In this document: piece after piece, positions 8,575 through 17,398 of the stretch
Layout of the letters: each line of letters begins with the position of its first letter
Numbering within the stretch: the first letter of the stretch is position 1
Source: CAVPOO01 sp963707015
Lineage (GTDB): Bacteria; Pseudomonadota; Gammaproteobacteria; Thiohalobacterales; Thiohalobacteraceae
NCBI GenBank assembly: GCA_963707015.1
Contig: CAVPOO010000001.1
Span: forward strand, 186,001-250,000
Reading direction: 5' to 3'
DNA length: 64,000 nt
Notes under the pieces: generated by a model
Told to the model about the DNA's origin: nothing
Databases searched by the model: none
Seen by the model: the letters and a program-made list of their open reading frames with translations, nothing else
Program-made: the position numbers and the translations under genes

Positions 8575-9219
8575 ATGAACCAGCGATCCTACACGCCCCT
8601 CGACCACCTGATATCCAACTTCGATCAAGCGCTGCGGACCGTTTTTGGTCAACCGCAGATAACCGGTCGCCTCAATCCGGCCGATGCGTTGCCGGAAGCA
8701 GAACTCACGCACGCAGAGCGCGTTGAATCGGGGCGTCTGATGCGTGTGAATCACACCGGTGAGGTATGCGCACAAGCACTCTATCAGGGGCAGGCACTGA
8801 CGGCGCGGCTTGAGAAGGTGCGCGATAACATGCAACAGGCCGCACGCGAGGAAAACGATCATCTGGACTGGTGCGAGACACGTATCAAGGATCTGGAAAG
8901 TCACAGAAGCTACCTGGATCCGGCCTGGTATGCAGGTTCCTTCGCGCTTGGCGCGCTGGCTGGCGCCCTCGGTGACAAATGGAGTCTGGGCTATGTGGCC
9001 GAAACCGAACGCCAGGTTGTAGAGCATATCGAGGCGCATTTGAACCGGCTACCCGAGGCTGACAGCAAGAGCCGCGCGATACTGGAGCAGATGAAAAAAG
9101 ACGAGGCGCACCATGGAACCATGGCGCTTGCGGCAGGCGGTGCGCAACTTCCCCGACCCGTAAAGAATCTCATGCGCCTGGCGTCCCGCATCATGACCGG
9201 TACCGCCTACTGGATATAG
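8575..9219 (+). CDS. coq7: 2-polyprenyl-3-methyl-6-methoxy-1,4-benzoquinone monooxygenase (Coq7-type)
   Basis: This 214-aa di-iron hydroxylase carries out the penultimate hydroxylation of ubiquinone synthesis. The carboxylate-bridged di-iron ligands are visible as MRVNHTGEVCAQ, EENDHLDWCE, ETERQVVEHIEAHL and KKDEAHHGTMA, in two ExxH-type repeats. The flavin enzyme UbiF does this step in E. coli, whereas Coq7 is common in other gammaproteobacteria. It is expected to be peripheral on the inner membrane. It stands alone, divergent from the 2Fe-2S gene. The 270 nt after it have no gene. Confidence 0.95.
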   Translation: MNQRSYTPLDHLISNFDQALRTVFGQPQITGRLNPADALPEAELTHAERVESGRLMRVNHTGEVCAQALYQGQALTARLEKVRDNMQQAAREENDHLDWCETRIKDLESHRSYLDPAWYAGSFALGALAGALGDKWSLGYVAETERQVVEHIEAHLNRLPEADSKSRAILEQMKKDEAHHGTMALAAGGAQLPRPVKNLMRLASRIMTGTAYWI

Positions 9220-9471
9220 AAAAGGCACCCTTGAAGTGTGACCTCGAAGACACGCCGGAATCGGTTTTCGGAAACGGGACCCTGGGGGCTGCCCAGTCAA
9301 CAAAAAATCGATAGTTCTGTCCTGGCGTTCGTGGCGAATTCACGCCGTGCAGAACATCTAAGGTGCCTGCCAGCCACCCGGGCTTTGCTCGGCCGATCTG
9401 CAGTCGCCCGCAGGTGCGGTCTGCGTTCCTTCCTGACTTCTGACGCCTGTCTTCCTGTTGATCGAACCGCC

Positions 9472-9490
9472 AGGAGTCCGACAGACTCCT
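9472..9490. repeat. Palindromic repeat overlapping the speD stop codon
   Basis: AGGAGTC and GACTCCT flank CGACA, giving a 7-bp hairpin. The 16-17 nt GTCCGACAGACTCCTAG also occurs at 57219-57235 as one end of a MITE-like element. Here it supplies the TAG stop of speD, suggesting a mobile-element end or recombined remnant at the 3' edge of the gene. Confidence 0.55.
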
Positions 9491-10280
9491 AGACCTTGAA
9501 ATTGCGTCCATAGAAAATTTCCGACATTTCATGCTGCAGCCACTTCCGGACCTGTTGTTGCGCGCGCTCGTTCAGTTCCTCAACACCCATCCCGAAGAGG
9601 TAATTATCGAAATCGAACTCCTTCAGGAGCATCTTGGTGTGAAAAATGTTTTCCTCGTAGACATTCACGTCAATCATCTCATAGCGCTCGCATGTATCCT
9701 GCGACATGAAGTTCTGAATGGAGTTGATCTTGTGGTCGATGAAATGTTTCTCGCCGTGAACATCACGCGTGAACCCGCGTACCCGGTAGTCAACAATCAC
9801 AATATCCGACTCGAAGCTATGGATAAGGAAGTTCAGCGCATGCAGTGGCGAGATCCTTCCGCAGGTTGATACATCGATGTCGACCCTGAAAGTACTGATG
9901 CCCTTGTCCGGATGACTCTCGGGGTAGGTGTGAACCGTTATGTGGCTCTTGTCTAGATGCGCAAGGACGGCATCAGGCAGAGGGCCCGGCGCCTCTGCGT
10001 CGCTCACCAGCGGGATAGCCGGCTGTTCCGAAATGAGCATGGCGACACTGGCGCCCTGCGGATCGTAGTCCTGGTGGGCGATATTCAGAATGTTTGCCCC
10101 GATGATGGCCGCGACTTCGGTCAAAATCTGGGTTAGCCGTTCGGCATTGTATGCCTCATCGATGTACTTGAGGTACTCCTCGCGATGATGAGGCGTCCTG
10201 GCGTAGCAGATATCATAGATATTGAAGCTGAGCGTCTTCGTCAGGTTATTAAAGCCGTGCAGCTTCAGCTTCTTCATCAT
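9489..10280 (-). CDS. speD: S-adenosylmethionine decarboxylase proenzyme
   Basis: The 263-aa protein matches the long E. coli-type SpeD. The self-cleavage site is visible as DKSHITVHTYPE, where the Ser becomes the pyruvoyl cofactor and the chain splits into beta and alpha subunits. FRVDIDVSTCGRISPLHALN includes the catalytic Cys region. It makes decarboxylated SAM, the aminopropyl donor for spermidine. Two adjacent ATGs (10280 and 10277) are possible starts. The stop codon lies inside the palindromic repeat at 9472-9490. No spermidine synthase gene is adjacent. Confidence 0.95.
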   Translation of the reverse strand: MMKKLKLHGFNNLTKTLSFNIYDICYARTPHHREEYLKYIDEAYNAERLTQILTEVAAIIGANILNIAHQDYDPQGASVAMLISEQPAIPLVSDAEAPGPLPDAVLAHLDKSHITVHTYPESHPDKGISTFRVDIDVSTCGRISPLHALNFLIHSFESDIVIVDYRVRGFTRDVHGEKHFIDHKINSIQNFMSQDTCERYEMIDVNVYEENIFHTKMLLKEFDFDNYLFGMGVEELNERAQQQVRKWLQHEMSEIFYGRNFKV

Positions 10281-10319
10281 CCCGCCTGCCCCAGCCCACC
10301 GTTGCTCGAGGACCGCGGA

Positions 10320-10727
10320 TTATCCCACACAAGCAACGACGGGGGGATGGTAGATCAGTTGTACACTGTTACCATCCGGATCATTGCAGTAGAAGCTGCG
10401 CGCGCCGTCGCGATGGGTTCGGGGCATCAACCTGATGGAAACACCATGGGCTTTCAGGAAAACATGCCATTCATCGACCTGTTCCGGAGACCCGAGTACG
10501 AAACCCAGGTGGTCGAGCGCCTGGCCCGCACCCCGCGCCAAGCCCGGCGGCGCCCGATGCAGCGCAAGGTTATCCTGGCCCTGGCTGGTAAGATACAGGT
10601 TATCGGCATCCGGCTCCCATTCGACTTCCATACCCAGCAGGTCAACATAGAACCGGCGACAGGCCTCGAGATCCTCCACCAGCAGGGCCAGATGCCGCAG
10701 ACCTCGTGTTGCCTGTGGCCGTTTCAC
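10320..10727 (-). CDS. VOC-family (glyoxalase/dioxygenase fold) protein
   Basis: The 135-aa protein begins near TRGLRHLALLVEDLEACRRF and contains FYVDLLGMEVEWEPD and RSFYCNDPDGNSVQLIYHP, the paired beta-alpha-beta-beta-beta units of the vicinal oxygen chelate fold. Likely metal ligands are the His of RHLAL and the Glu/His positions of the second module, but the substrate is unknown. A GTG at 10727 is chosen as start because the family begins just after it. A TTG at 10793 would overlap the upstream gene by 50 nt. It follows the DUF885 gene by 16 nt and is probably co-transcribed. Confidence 0.75.
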   Translation of the reverse strand: MKRPQATRGLRHLALLVEDLEACRRFYVDLLGMEVEWEPDADNLYLTSQGQDNLALHRAPPGLARGAGQALDHLGFVLGSPEQVDEWHVFLKAHGVSIRLMPRTHRDGARSFYCNDPDGNSVQLIYHPPVVACVG

Positions 10728-10743
10728 AGGACAGGTTGCGCGC

Positions 10744-12465
10744 TCAAGGCGAAAAGACCATCCGCTCTGCCCTTTCCCACGCGCGTTCGCCAAATACGCG
10801 TTTGATCACCAAGGGCAGCGCGATCGAACCTGCCGACAGGAGGCGATCGTGAAACGCCTTGAGCTCACCGCCGTTTGACAGCACCTCATCGCGCACTGCA
10901 TTGATCAAGCCCCAGCCTGTCGCATAACCCATCGGGACTGTTGGCGAGCGGCTATACCATTGCAGATCGCTCAGCGCCTGTTCGCGGCGGAAACCCAGCT
11001 CCATCTGCATACGGGTCGCGGCGGCATCGAGGCCGAGGCCGCGCGTGTGCAATTGGACGTCCAACATGATGCTCAGTGCACGCCAGAGTCGATCGCGCAG
11101 CAGTATGAATTTCTGCTCGGGCCGCGCAAGGAAGCCCTGTTCCTGCATCAATTGCTCACAGTATAGCGCCCAGCCTTCGTAGAGGGTCGCGGATGTATTG
11201 ATCAGCCGGGGCAAGGTGCGTGCCGCAGGCAGGCAATTGGCCGTGACAAACTGTAGGTGATGGCCGGGCCAGGCCTGATGCACGCAGGTGTGCATGAGCC
11301 CCGGCCAGTTATGTTCGCCAAGTAGCGCCTCATCCGAGGTCGGCGTCACGTAGTGGTGACCCACCTGAGCCGGATCGCCCGGTGCCGGCGACAGATAGGC
11401 TGCAAAGCGGATCTGCGGCCTCAGAAAAACCGGCGTCTCCAGCATGTGAAGCTGCTGAGAGGGCGGAATACTTACCAGATCCTGTTCGGCGATAAAATCA
11501 TGTGCCGCCTGCATCTGTTCCCGGTAGGCCAGGAGCAACGCTTCCGGGGCGGGGTGATCCGCACGGATTTTCTCAACCAGTGCCTGCACGTCGTCGTCAC
11601 CCCGCAGTGCCCGCGTGACGCTGAGCAGCTCCTTGCGCGTTTCATCGAACAGGCGCTGGCCGAATGCATAGAGCCTGTCCGCACGGACAGACAGAAAATG
11701 CCTATCACTCAGCAGCAGTTCGAAGTGCTCACGCCCGCTGGCAAACTCGCCGTCGGCGTGTAACGACAGCTCGTCGCCCATGAACCGCCCGAACTCGTCC
11801 AGTGCGCGCGCGGCACCCTCGAGCAGGTCATGCGAACTTCCCGCCTGCGGGTAGGCCCTGCGCACGCGGGGATGCTGATCGAGACTACGCAAGTATTGCG
11901 CTCCCGCCGTTGCCGAGATGACAGCCGCCTCCAGCCAGTTCACCGGAATCAGCTTGGGCATATCGGCCAGATGCCGGCGCGCACCGCGCAGATACCCGGG
12001 TATCTGTCTCAGCCGCTGCTCAAAGGCGGATCGAAAATCATCGACCGGCATAACCGTGAGTTGGTGGATTGCATGTACGGGGAGGAAACCCTGCGGATCG
12101 CGTCGACGCCAGTCCCGCTCCAGCAGCTCGTGGTGCTCAATGCGCGCCTGACCCGCCAGTAACCGGTAATCGATCTGGCGATCCGGATCCAGGCGGTCGG
12201 GATCAAGCTCCTCCAGCCCGTTGAGCAGCTTTTCCTGCAACACAATGAGCGCACCGACATCATCGTCATCGTAGGGGCGCAGCAACCCAGCATAGCCGGG
12301 AACACCCTGGTCGACCGCCGCCTCGGGATGAAATCTGAACCAGGACTGATAGTATTCGGCGACAAGCCGGTCAAATCGCGTTGCGGCACTGTCTAGCGCG
12401 GGAAATGGAATCTTCAGGATCGAGCTGGCATGGCCGCTATGCCTCATTGCGAATCTCATAGTCAT
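10744..12465 (-). CDS. DUF885 family protein (M32-like metallopeptidase fold, altered motif)
   Basis: The 573-aa protein matches DUF885 through PGYLRGARRHLADMPKLIP, HQAWPGHHLQF and LYEGWALYCEQLM. DUF885 members are thought to be zinc carboxypeptidase-like enzymes whose motif normally reads HExxPGHH. Here the codons give His-Gln (CAT CAG), so the usual catalytic Glu is replaced. The second half (EGWALY) that supplies another ligand is intact. No signal peptide is evident, so it is probably cytoplasmic. Its start overlaps the OsmC gene end by 29 nt, or by 11 nt if the ATG at 12447 is used, so the genes are coupled. Confidence 0.85.
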   Translation of the reverse strand: MTMRFAMRHSGHASSILKIPFPALDSAATRFDRLVAEYYQSWFRFHPEAAVDQGVPGYAGLLRPYDDDDVGALIVLQEKLLNGLEELDPDRLDPDRQIDYRLLAGQARIEHHELLERDWRRRDPQGFLPVHAIHQLTVMPVDDFRSAFEQRLRQIPGYLRGARRHLADMPKLIPVNWLEAAVISATAGAQYLRSLDQHPRVRRAYPQAGSSHDLLEGAARALDEFGRFMGDELSLHADGEFASGREHFELLLSDRHFLSVRADRLYAFGQRLFDETRKELLSVTRALRGDDDVQALVEKIRADHPAPEALLLAYREQMQAAHDFIAEQDLVSIPPSQQLHMLETPVFLRPQIRFAAYLSPAPGDPAQVGHHYVTPTSDEALLGEHNWPGLMHTCVHQAWPGHHLQFVTANCLPAARTLPRLINTSATLYEGWALYCEQLMQEQGFLARPEQKFILLRDRLWRALSIMLDVQLHTRGLGLDAAATRMQMELGFRREQALSDLQWYSRSPTVPMGYATGWGLINAVRDEVLSNGGELKAFHDRLLSAGSIALPLVIKRVFGERAWERAERMVFSP

Positions 12466-12856
12466 GCGTGATCACGGCTGTCTTTGCCAGCATCAGGGAT
12501 GCCGAACAGTACTTTTCCGCTGACAGCTGCACCGCCCGCTTGACCTGATTTTCAGACAACTTGTTACCGGTAACGATGAAATGCACATGAATCCGGGTAA
12601 ACACTTTCGGCACCTCGGCGGCACGTTCGGCATCCAGCTCGACCACGCAGTCGGTGACCGACTGCCGGGAGCGCTTGAGGATATAGACAACATCCGCCGC
12701 GGTACAACCGCCCATACCCAGCAACAGCATCTCCATCGGCCGAACGCCGAGATTCCGACCACCGCTGTCCGGGGGGCCATCCATGACAACCGAGTGGCCA
12801 CTGCCAGACTCGCCCACAAAGGTGGCATCCTGCACCCATTTGATCCGAGCCTTCAT
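12437..12856 (-). CDS. OsmC-like family protein (YhfA type)
   Basis: The 139-aa protein starts MKARIKWVQDATFVGES and has NLGVRPMEMLLLGMGGCTAADV plus the second-Cys segment KYCSASLMLAKTA. These are the two redox cysteines of the OsmC/Ohr fold, associated with thiol-dependent peroxide reduction. The start at 12856 is set by GGAGG 5 nt upstream; a start at 12895 lacks this site. It is divergent from crp, the same pairing as yhfA and crp in E. coli, which supports the YhfA subgroup. Confidence 0.88.
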   Translation of the reverse strand: MKARIKWVQDATFVGESGSGHSVVMDGPPDSGGRNLGVRPMEMLLLGMGGCTAADVVYILKRSRQSVTDCVVELDAERAAEVPKVFTRIHVHFIVTGNKLSENQVKRAVQLSAEKYCSASLMLAKTAVITHDYEIRNEA

Positions 12857-12880
12857 CACGCCTCCGTTAATGCTGACGAG

Positions 12881-12896
12881 TGTGAAGCCTACCACA
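12881..12896. promoter_or_regulatory. Candidate CRP-binding site between OsmC gene and crp
   Basis: TGTGA-N6-CCACA matches the CRP consensus TGTGA-N6-TCACA at nine of ten positions. Its centre lies about 52 nt upstream of the transcription start expected from the crp promoter at 12907-12934. Such a position fits autoregulation of crp and could also affect the divergent OsmC gene. Confidence 0.45.
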
Positions 12897-12906
12897 GTTC
12901 GACAGG

Positions 12907-12934
12907 TTGCCGGCCGTTACATACACTCTATACG
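12907..12934 (+). promoter_or_regulatory. Candidate crp promoter
   Basis: TTGCCG and TATACG are separated by 16 nt, a plausible sigma70 promoter about 55-85 nt before the chosen crp start. A second possible -10 (TAGAAT) lies slightly downstream. Confidence 0.4.
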
Positions 12935-12990
12935 CTAGAATTGCTTTTAGGATGAACTTACCCATGACCACAAATGCACTCAGGACACGC

Positions 12991-13629
12991 ATGGACACCA
13001 ACGAGCTGACCGCGACCGGCAATCCATCCATTGACCAATTTCTGGAACACTGCCACCGGCGGCGCTATCCCGGCAAGAGCGTCATCATCTATGCCGGCGA
13101 CGCGCCTGATGTACTTTATTATATAGTTGATGGTTCTGTGACCGTGCTCATCGAGGATGAGGACGGTCACGAGATCGTTCTGGCATACCTGAACCGCGGG
13201 GATTTCTTTGGCGAGATGGGCCTGTTCGGCGAAAGCTCGACACGCAGCGCGTGGGTGCGCACGCGAGGCGAATGCGAACTGGCCGAGATCAGCTACGGCC
13301 GCTTCCGCCAGATCGCGGAGGATAACCCGAGCATCCTGTTTGCCCTTGCCACTCAGATGGCAGCCCGCCTTCGCCAGACAAGCCGCAAGGTGAGTGACCT
13401 GGCATTTCTGGACGTCACCGGGCGTGTGGCCCGCACCCTGCTTGATCTCTGCAAACAACCCGATGCCATGACTCACCCCGACGGTATGCAGATCCGTATC
13501 ACACGCCAGGAAATCGGCCGCATCGTCGGCTGCTCCCGCGAGATGGTCGGCCGGGTACTCAAGAACCTGGAAGAACAGGGACTGATTACCGCCAAGGGCA
13601 AAACCATAGTCGTGTTCGGAACCAGATAA
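12991..13629 (+). CDS. crp: cAMP receptor protein (CRP/Vfr-type regulator)
   Basis: The 212-aa reading from the ATG at 12991 is preceded by AGGA at 6-nt spacing and matches the length of Pseudomonas Vfr. The cNMP pocket is visible as GDFFGEMGLF followed by RSAWVR, and the winged helix as RQEIGRIVGCSREMVGRVLK. The C-terminal third is nearly identical to Vfr (DLAFLDVTGRVARTLLDLC, QPDAMTHPDGMQI). CRP senses cAMP and regulates carbon, virulence or motility genes. Longer starts at 12964 and 12907 are open but less likely. A possible self-binding site lies upstream. Confidence 0.95.
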   Translation: MDTNELTATGNPSIDQFLEHCHRRRYPGKSVIIYAGDAPDVLYYIVDGSVTVLIEDEDGHEIVLAYLNRGDFFGEMGLFGESSTRSAWVRTRGECELAEISYGRFRQIAEDNPSILFALATQMAARLRQTSRKVSDLAFLDVTGRVARTLLDLCKQPDAMTHPDGMQIRITRQEIGRIVGCSREMVGRVLKNLEEQGLITAKGKTIVVFGTR

Positions 13630-13717
13630 AAGGTGCCAACGGGGGGATAAAACGGCGTACGAGCGCAGGGCGAGTTTTCCGCACGCGCTGGCCGCGTGTC
13701 CCTGCACCCGTAAATCC

Positions 13718-14530
13718 TTATGTCTTGTTTTCGAATCCAAACAGCTCGGCCAGTTTCTGGCCGGGGTCCCTGGCCCTCATAAACGCTTCCCCCACCAGAA
13801 ACACATTCACCCCGCTCTTACGCATCAGCGCCACGTCCGCGGGCGTGTGGATGCCGCTTTCGGTAACGACGATACGATCCTCCGGAATCTGGCCCAGGAG
13901 CTTCAGCGTGGTATCCAGCTCCGTTTCGAAAGTACGCAGATTACGGTTGTTGATGCCAATCAGTCGTGAAGGCAGGCTCAAGGCCCGCTCCAGCTCCGCT
14001 TCGTCATGTACCTCGATGAGCGCGTCCATATCCAGGTGTGCCGCGAGTTCCACCAGTTCGCGCAACGTGGCATCGCCGAGCGCAGCAACAATCAGGAGAA
14101 TGCAGTCAGCCCCAAGAGCGCGCGCCTCGTAAACCTGGTAGGCGTCGATCGTGAAATCCTTACGGAGGACGGGCCGGGAACAGGCAGCGCGTGCGGCCTG
14201 CAGGTACTCATCCGCCCCCTGGAAATAATCCACATCGGTCAACACGGACAGGCAGGCGGCCCCACCCTGCTCATAGCTCCTCGCAATCGCGGGCGGATCG
14301 AAATCCTCGCGTAACACGCCCTTGCTGGGAGAGGCCTTCTTGATCTCGGCAATCACGGCCGGTTCTCCCCGGGCTACAAAGGCCTCGATCTCCCGCACGA
14401 ATCCTCGCAGTGGCGGTGCAAGCTCGGCGCGTTTACTGAGATCGCGAATATTCAGCCGTTCCGCCCGCTCGACGATTTCTTCGACCTTGCGTCTAAGAAT
14501 TTTCTGGAGGATATCAGGAATGTCGTTCAT
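13718..14530 (-). CDS. trpC: Indole-3-glycerol phosphate synthase
   Basis: The 270-aa TIM-barrel enzyme shows PAVIAEIKKASPSKGVLRED (catalytic Lys and phosphate loop), VLRKDFTIDAYQVYEARALG, LIGINNRNLRTFE and VTESGIHTPADV. It closes the indole ring in tryptophan synthesis, forming indole-3-glycerol phosphate. It is monofunctional; the TrpF domain found in E. coli is absent. It lies 36 nt downstream of trpD in trpG-trpD-trpC. Confidence 0.97.
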   Translation of the reverse strand: MNDIPDILQKILRRKVEEIVERAERLNIRDLSKRAELAPPLRGFVREIEAFVARGEPAVIAEIKKASPSKGVLREDFDPPAIARSYEQGGAACLSVLTDVDYFQGADEYLQAARAACSRPVLRKDFTIDAYQVYEARALGADCILLIVAALGDATLRELVELAAHLDMDALIEVHDEAELERALSLPSRLIGINNRNLRTFETELDTTLKLLGQIPEDRIVVTESGIHTPADVALMRKSGVNVFLVGEAFMRARDPGQKLAELFGFENKT

Positions 14531-14566
14531 ACCCGCTAGTCGCTCGACGCACAGGGCTATCCAACA

Positions 14567-15583
14567 TCAGACCTGACGGGAAAATTCGATCAGGGCTGCG
14601 AATTTTTCCCTCGCCAGCCCCGCGTCAATGACTTCAGCCGCGCGTTTTACCCCCGCCGCAAGAGTCTCGCTGAGACCTGCTGCATAGACCGCCGCGCCGG
14701 CATTCAAGACCACGATATCGCGCGCCGGGCCCGGCTGCCCGGTGAAGACCTGATCAATCAGGGCCAGGCTTTGTTCCGCAGTCTGGACCACCAGCGCATC
14801 GGTCGCGCCCGCGGTGAGCCCAAAATCGGCGGGCGCAATGCGATACCGATCGATGCGCCCATCTTTCAGCTCGGCAACCTGGGTCGGCGCACCGATGCTG
14901 ATCTCGTCCAGACCATCGTCTGCATGCACAACAAGCACGTGGTTGCTTCCGAGTCGCTGCAGGACCTGCGCAAGCGGCTCCAGCCACTGCTCGCTGAACA
15001 CACCCACCACCTGATTCGGCGCCCCGGCCGGGTTGGTCAACGGACCGAGCAGATTGAACAGGGTTCTCACGCCCAATTCCTTGCGGGGCCCGATGGCGTG
15101 TTTCATCGCACTGTGATGGCGAGGCGCGAACAGAAATCCGACGCCGAGTTCTCGCACACAGCGCGCGACCTGGTCCGGCCCGAGGTCCAGATTCACACCC
15201 GCCGCCTCCAGTACGTCGGCACTGCCGCAACGGCTGGAGACCGAACGGTTGCCGTGTTTGGCCACCTTCGCACCCGCGGCCGCCGCCACGATGGCGCTTG
15301 CCGTGGAAATGTTAAAGGTATGGGCGCCATCCCCTCCCGTACCACAGGTGTCCACAAGATATTCACTACTGACATCAACAGGAGTTGCCAGCTCACGCAT
15401 GACGGTGGCGGCGGCGACCAGTTCATCCACTGTCTCGCCCTTCATACGCATACCAATCAGGAACCCGCCGATCTGCGCCGGCGTCGCCTGACCGGTCATG
15501 ATGCCACGCATCACCGTGATCATTGCCGCGCGGCTCAGATCGTGACCCTCGGTAATTGCGCGAATCGCACCTTGTATGTTCAT
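14567..15583 (-). CDS. trpD: Anthranilate phosphoribosyltransferase
   Basis: The 338-aa protein carries the PRPP/anthranilate site motifs DTCGTGGDGAHTFNIST, KHGNRSVSSRCGSADVLEA and VRTLFNLLGPLTNPA. It transfers the phosphoribosyl group to anthranilate, the second committed step of tryptophan synthesis. It is not fused to TrpG. It lies 80 nt after trpG and 36 nt before trpC. Confidence 0.98.
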   Translation of the reverse strand: MNIQGAIRAITEGHDLSRAAMITVMRGIMTGQATPAQIGGFLIGMRMKGETVDELVAAATVMRELATPVDVSSEYLVDTCGTGGDGAHTFNISTASAIVAAAAGAKVAKHGNRSVSSRCGSADVLEAAGVNLDLGPDQVARCVRELGVGFLFAPRHHSAMKHAIGPRKELGVRTLFNLLGPLTNPAGAPNQVVGVFSEQWLEPLAQVLQRLGSNHVLVVHADDGLDEISIGAPTQVAELKDGRIDRYRIAPADFGLTAGATDALVVQTAEQSLALIDQVFTGQPGPARDIVVLNAGAAVYAAGLSETLAAGVKRAAEVIDAGLAREKFAALIEFSRQV

Positions 15584-15663
15584 ATCAGTCCAGTTGCCAT
15601 TAAGGCCTGTCAGCCAGCCGGTACCGACGCCGCATGGTTCGGCCCATGCGCGTGCGCCGCCAC

Positions 15664-16245
15664 CTATTTCATCTCGAGAAAGTTTTGCAACATCTGGTGG
15701 CCATGTTGCGTGAGGATCGATTCGGGGTGGAATTGAACACCCTCGACCGATAATTCCTTGTGCCGCACCCCCATGATCTCGTCAACATGCCCGATGCCAT
15801 CCTGGGTCCATGCCGTTATTTCCAGACACTCAGGCAGCGTTTCCTTGTCGATCACCAGCGAATGGTAGCGCGTCGCCTCGAACGGATTCTCCAACCCTCG
15901 GAAAACCCCCGTATCGTGGTGATAAATCATGGATGTCTTGCCGTGCATGACCGCACGCGCATGCACGATCTTTCCCCCGAACGCCTGGCCGATACTCTGG
16001 TGTCCCAGACAGACACCCAGTATCGGAATCTTGCCGGCAAAGCTGCGGATCGCGGCCAGCGATATCCCGGCCTCGTTCGGCGTACAGGGCCCGGGCGATA
16101 TCACAATGTGATCTGGCGACAGCTCCGTAATCCCCGCGACCGTAATCTGATCGTTCCGGTAGACACGAACGTCCTGACCCAACTCACCCAGGTACTGAAC
16201 CAGGTTGTAGGTAAAGGAATCGTAATTATCGATCATCAACAGCAT
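15664..16245 (-). CDS. trpG: Anthranilate synthase component II (glutamine amidotransferase)
   Basis: The 193-aa protein starts MLLMIDNYDSFTYNLVQYLG, as in Pseudomonas TrpG, and has the class I amidotransferase nucleophile loop GVCLGHQSIGQAFGG and the HPESIL Glu/His segment. It supplies ammonia from glutamine to TrpE. Upstream open sequence to 16422 is rejected because the homologous start is MLLMIDNYD. TrpG may also serve p-aminobenzoate synthase in some bacteria. TrpE is separated from it by 1.15 kb holding a gene of opposite strand. Confidence 0.97.
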   Translation of the reverse strand: MLLMIDNYDSFTYNLVQYLGELGQDVRVYRNDQITVAGITELSPDHIVISPGPCTPNEAGISLAAIRSFAGKIPILGVCLGHQSIGQAFGGKIVHARAVMHGKTSMIYHHDTGVFRGLENPFEATRYHSLVIDKETLPECLEITAWTQDGIGHVDEIMGVRHKELSVEGVQFHPESILTQHGHQMLQNFLEMK

Positions 16246-16852
16246 AAACGTGCTAATGCCCTGATTTGCGAGGTCGCGCCACACGAGTCGCGCCTTCGCC
16301 TCAGCGTCGTAATCATCCGTCCCGCCAGGCCCGTCGCGTCGAAACCGGCAGTTCCGCAATTCTCCCCGGAATCGGCGGCAAGTGAAACCCCCGACTTGAC
16401 CAACCCGGAGACCGCCCCCCAAGACGTTCGCCCGAGATTCTCCCTTTTTGAAGGCATCTCGGCGTTCGACGTCGTCAGCAATACCTCAAAGCCCAGGCGG
16501 CAAATATGGCTCGCATGGGCAGCCAGGCCAGTGCTTGCCCGGTATATGGGTTCCGCCGAAGCGGCCGTACCTCGCTGGTTCCCCGCAGTGCTGCCACTGC
16601 AACCTGATTCGTTTTCGTCTCACTGGCAAGGGCAGCGTCGTGCCGGCAGGCAACCTTACTGTCAGCGAAATCCATTGGAACGTAGTATGCTCTGGCATGT
16701 GGGTCAGATACCGCAGGCGCGGGCGGGGTGCGTCCCAGGACCCACTGGCGGGCAACCCTCAGGCGATCTCGGTCTGCCGACAGATGATACCTGCACACCC
16801 CATTGACCCCCTGCATTGGCAAGAGATCTGCGAGTCTACTGGAGAAATTCGG
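16246..16852. other. Unassigned interval upstream of trpG
   Basis: About 600 nt lie between trpG and the plus-strand hypothetical gene. Several reading frames are open here, but none translates into anything recognisable. No trp leader peptide with tandem Trp codons or clear attenuator was found. The trpGDC promoter should lie here. Confidence 0.4.
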
Positions 16853-17338
16853 ATGGCACAGTTACCCGATCGACTGGAGCTTGCCGGTGTGCCGGTTCAC
16901 GTACAGAGCTGGAATGTGGCCAAGATCCCGGGCTTCGTGCTTGCGGTCCTGTCGCGCTGGCAGCGGGCACACGGAGATCTCCCGGAACGGTTCTGTCTGA
17001 CAATGTGCCCCCAGGTGGAAATCAACACTCTCGGAGGGCTGCCGAGGCGTGTCATTGAACTGACTGATCCCAGACTCACCTGCCGGCATTTCACAGGCTG
17101 TAACAAACCCTATTTCGTGGTGATTTTTGCCGGCGAGGACGCGCGGACATGCCAGCACGCAGTCCAGGAGCAACTCCCCTGGTCTGAAAGTTACGAGGCG
17201 CAAATCACCGCGACCGCACTCCGGCTGACCTTCTCCGGAGCCAGCGAAGATCTGGAAGAAGACAGCTGCGGAAAAAGACCACAGCGGACACTGCAGGAGT
17301 TACTGGAGAGAGGTGATCTGATCAGCATTCTGGAGTGA
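16853..17338 (+). CDS. Hypothetical protein between trpG and trpE
   Basis: The 161-aa frame starts at an ATG preceded by GGAG at 8 nt. It is not recognised. The sequence looks protein-like, with RLELAGVPVHVQSWNVAKIP, a central part carrying several Cys (FCLTMCPQ, LTCRHFTGCNKPYFVV, ARTCQHAV) and an acidic, charged C-terminus. No signal peptide or membrane segment is apparent. It is divergent from trpG and convergent with trpE, breaking the usual trpEGDC order. The frame stays open upstream to 16448, so the start is uncertain. Confidence 0.5.
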   Translation: MAQLPDRLELAGVPVHVQSWNVAKIPGFVLAVLSRWQRAHGDLPERFCLTMCPQVEINTLGGLPRRVIELTDPRLTCRHFTGCNKPYFVVIFAGEDARTCQHAVQEQLPWSESYEAQITATALRLTFSGASEDLEEDSCGKRPQRTLQELLERGDLISILE

Positions 17339-17398
17339 TCGGTCAAAACGGGCGGCTGCACCCCTCCCGCCGGTTATCCCGAAGTCAGAGCCCCCGTC

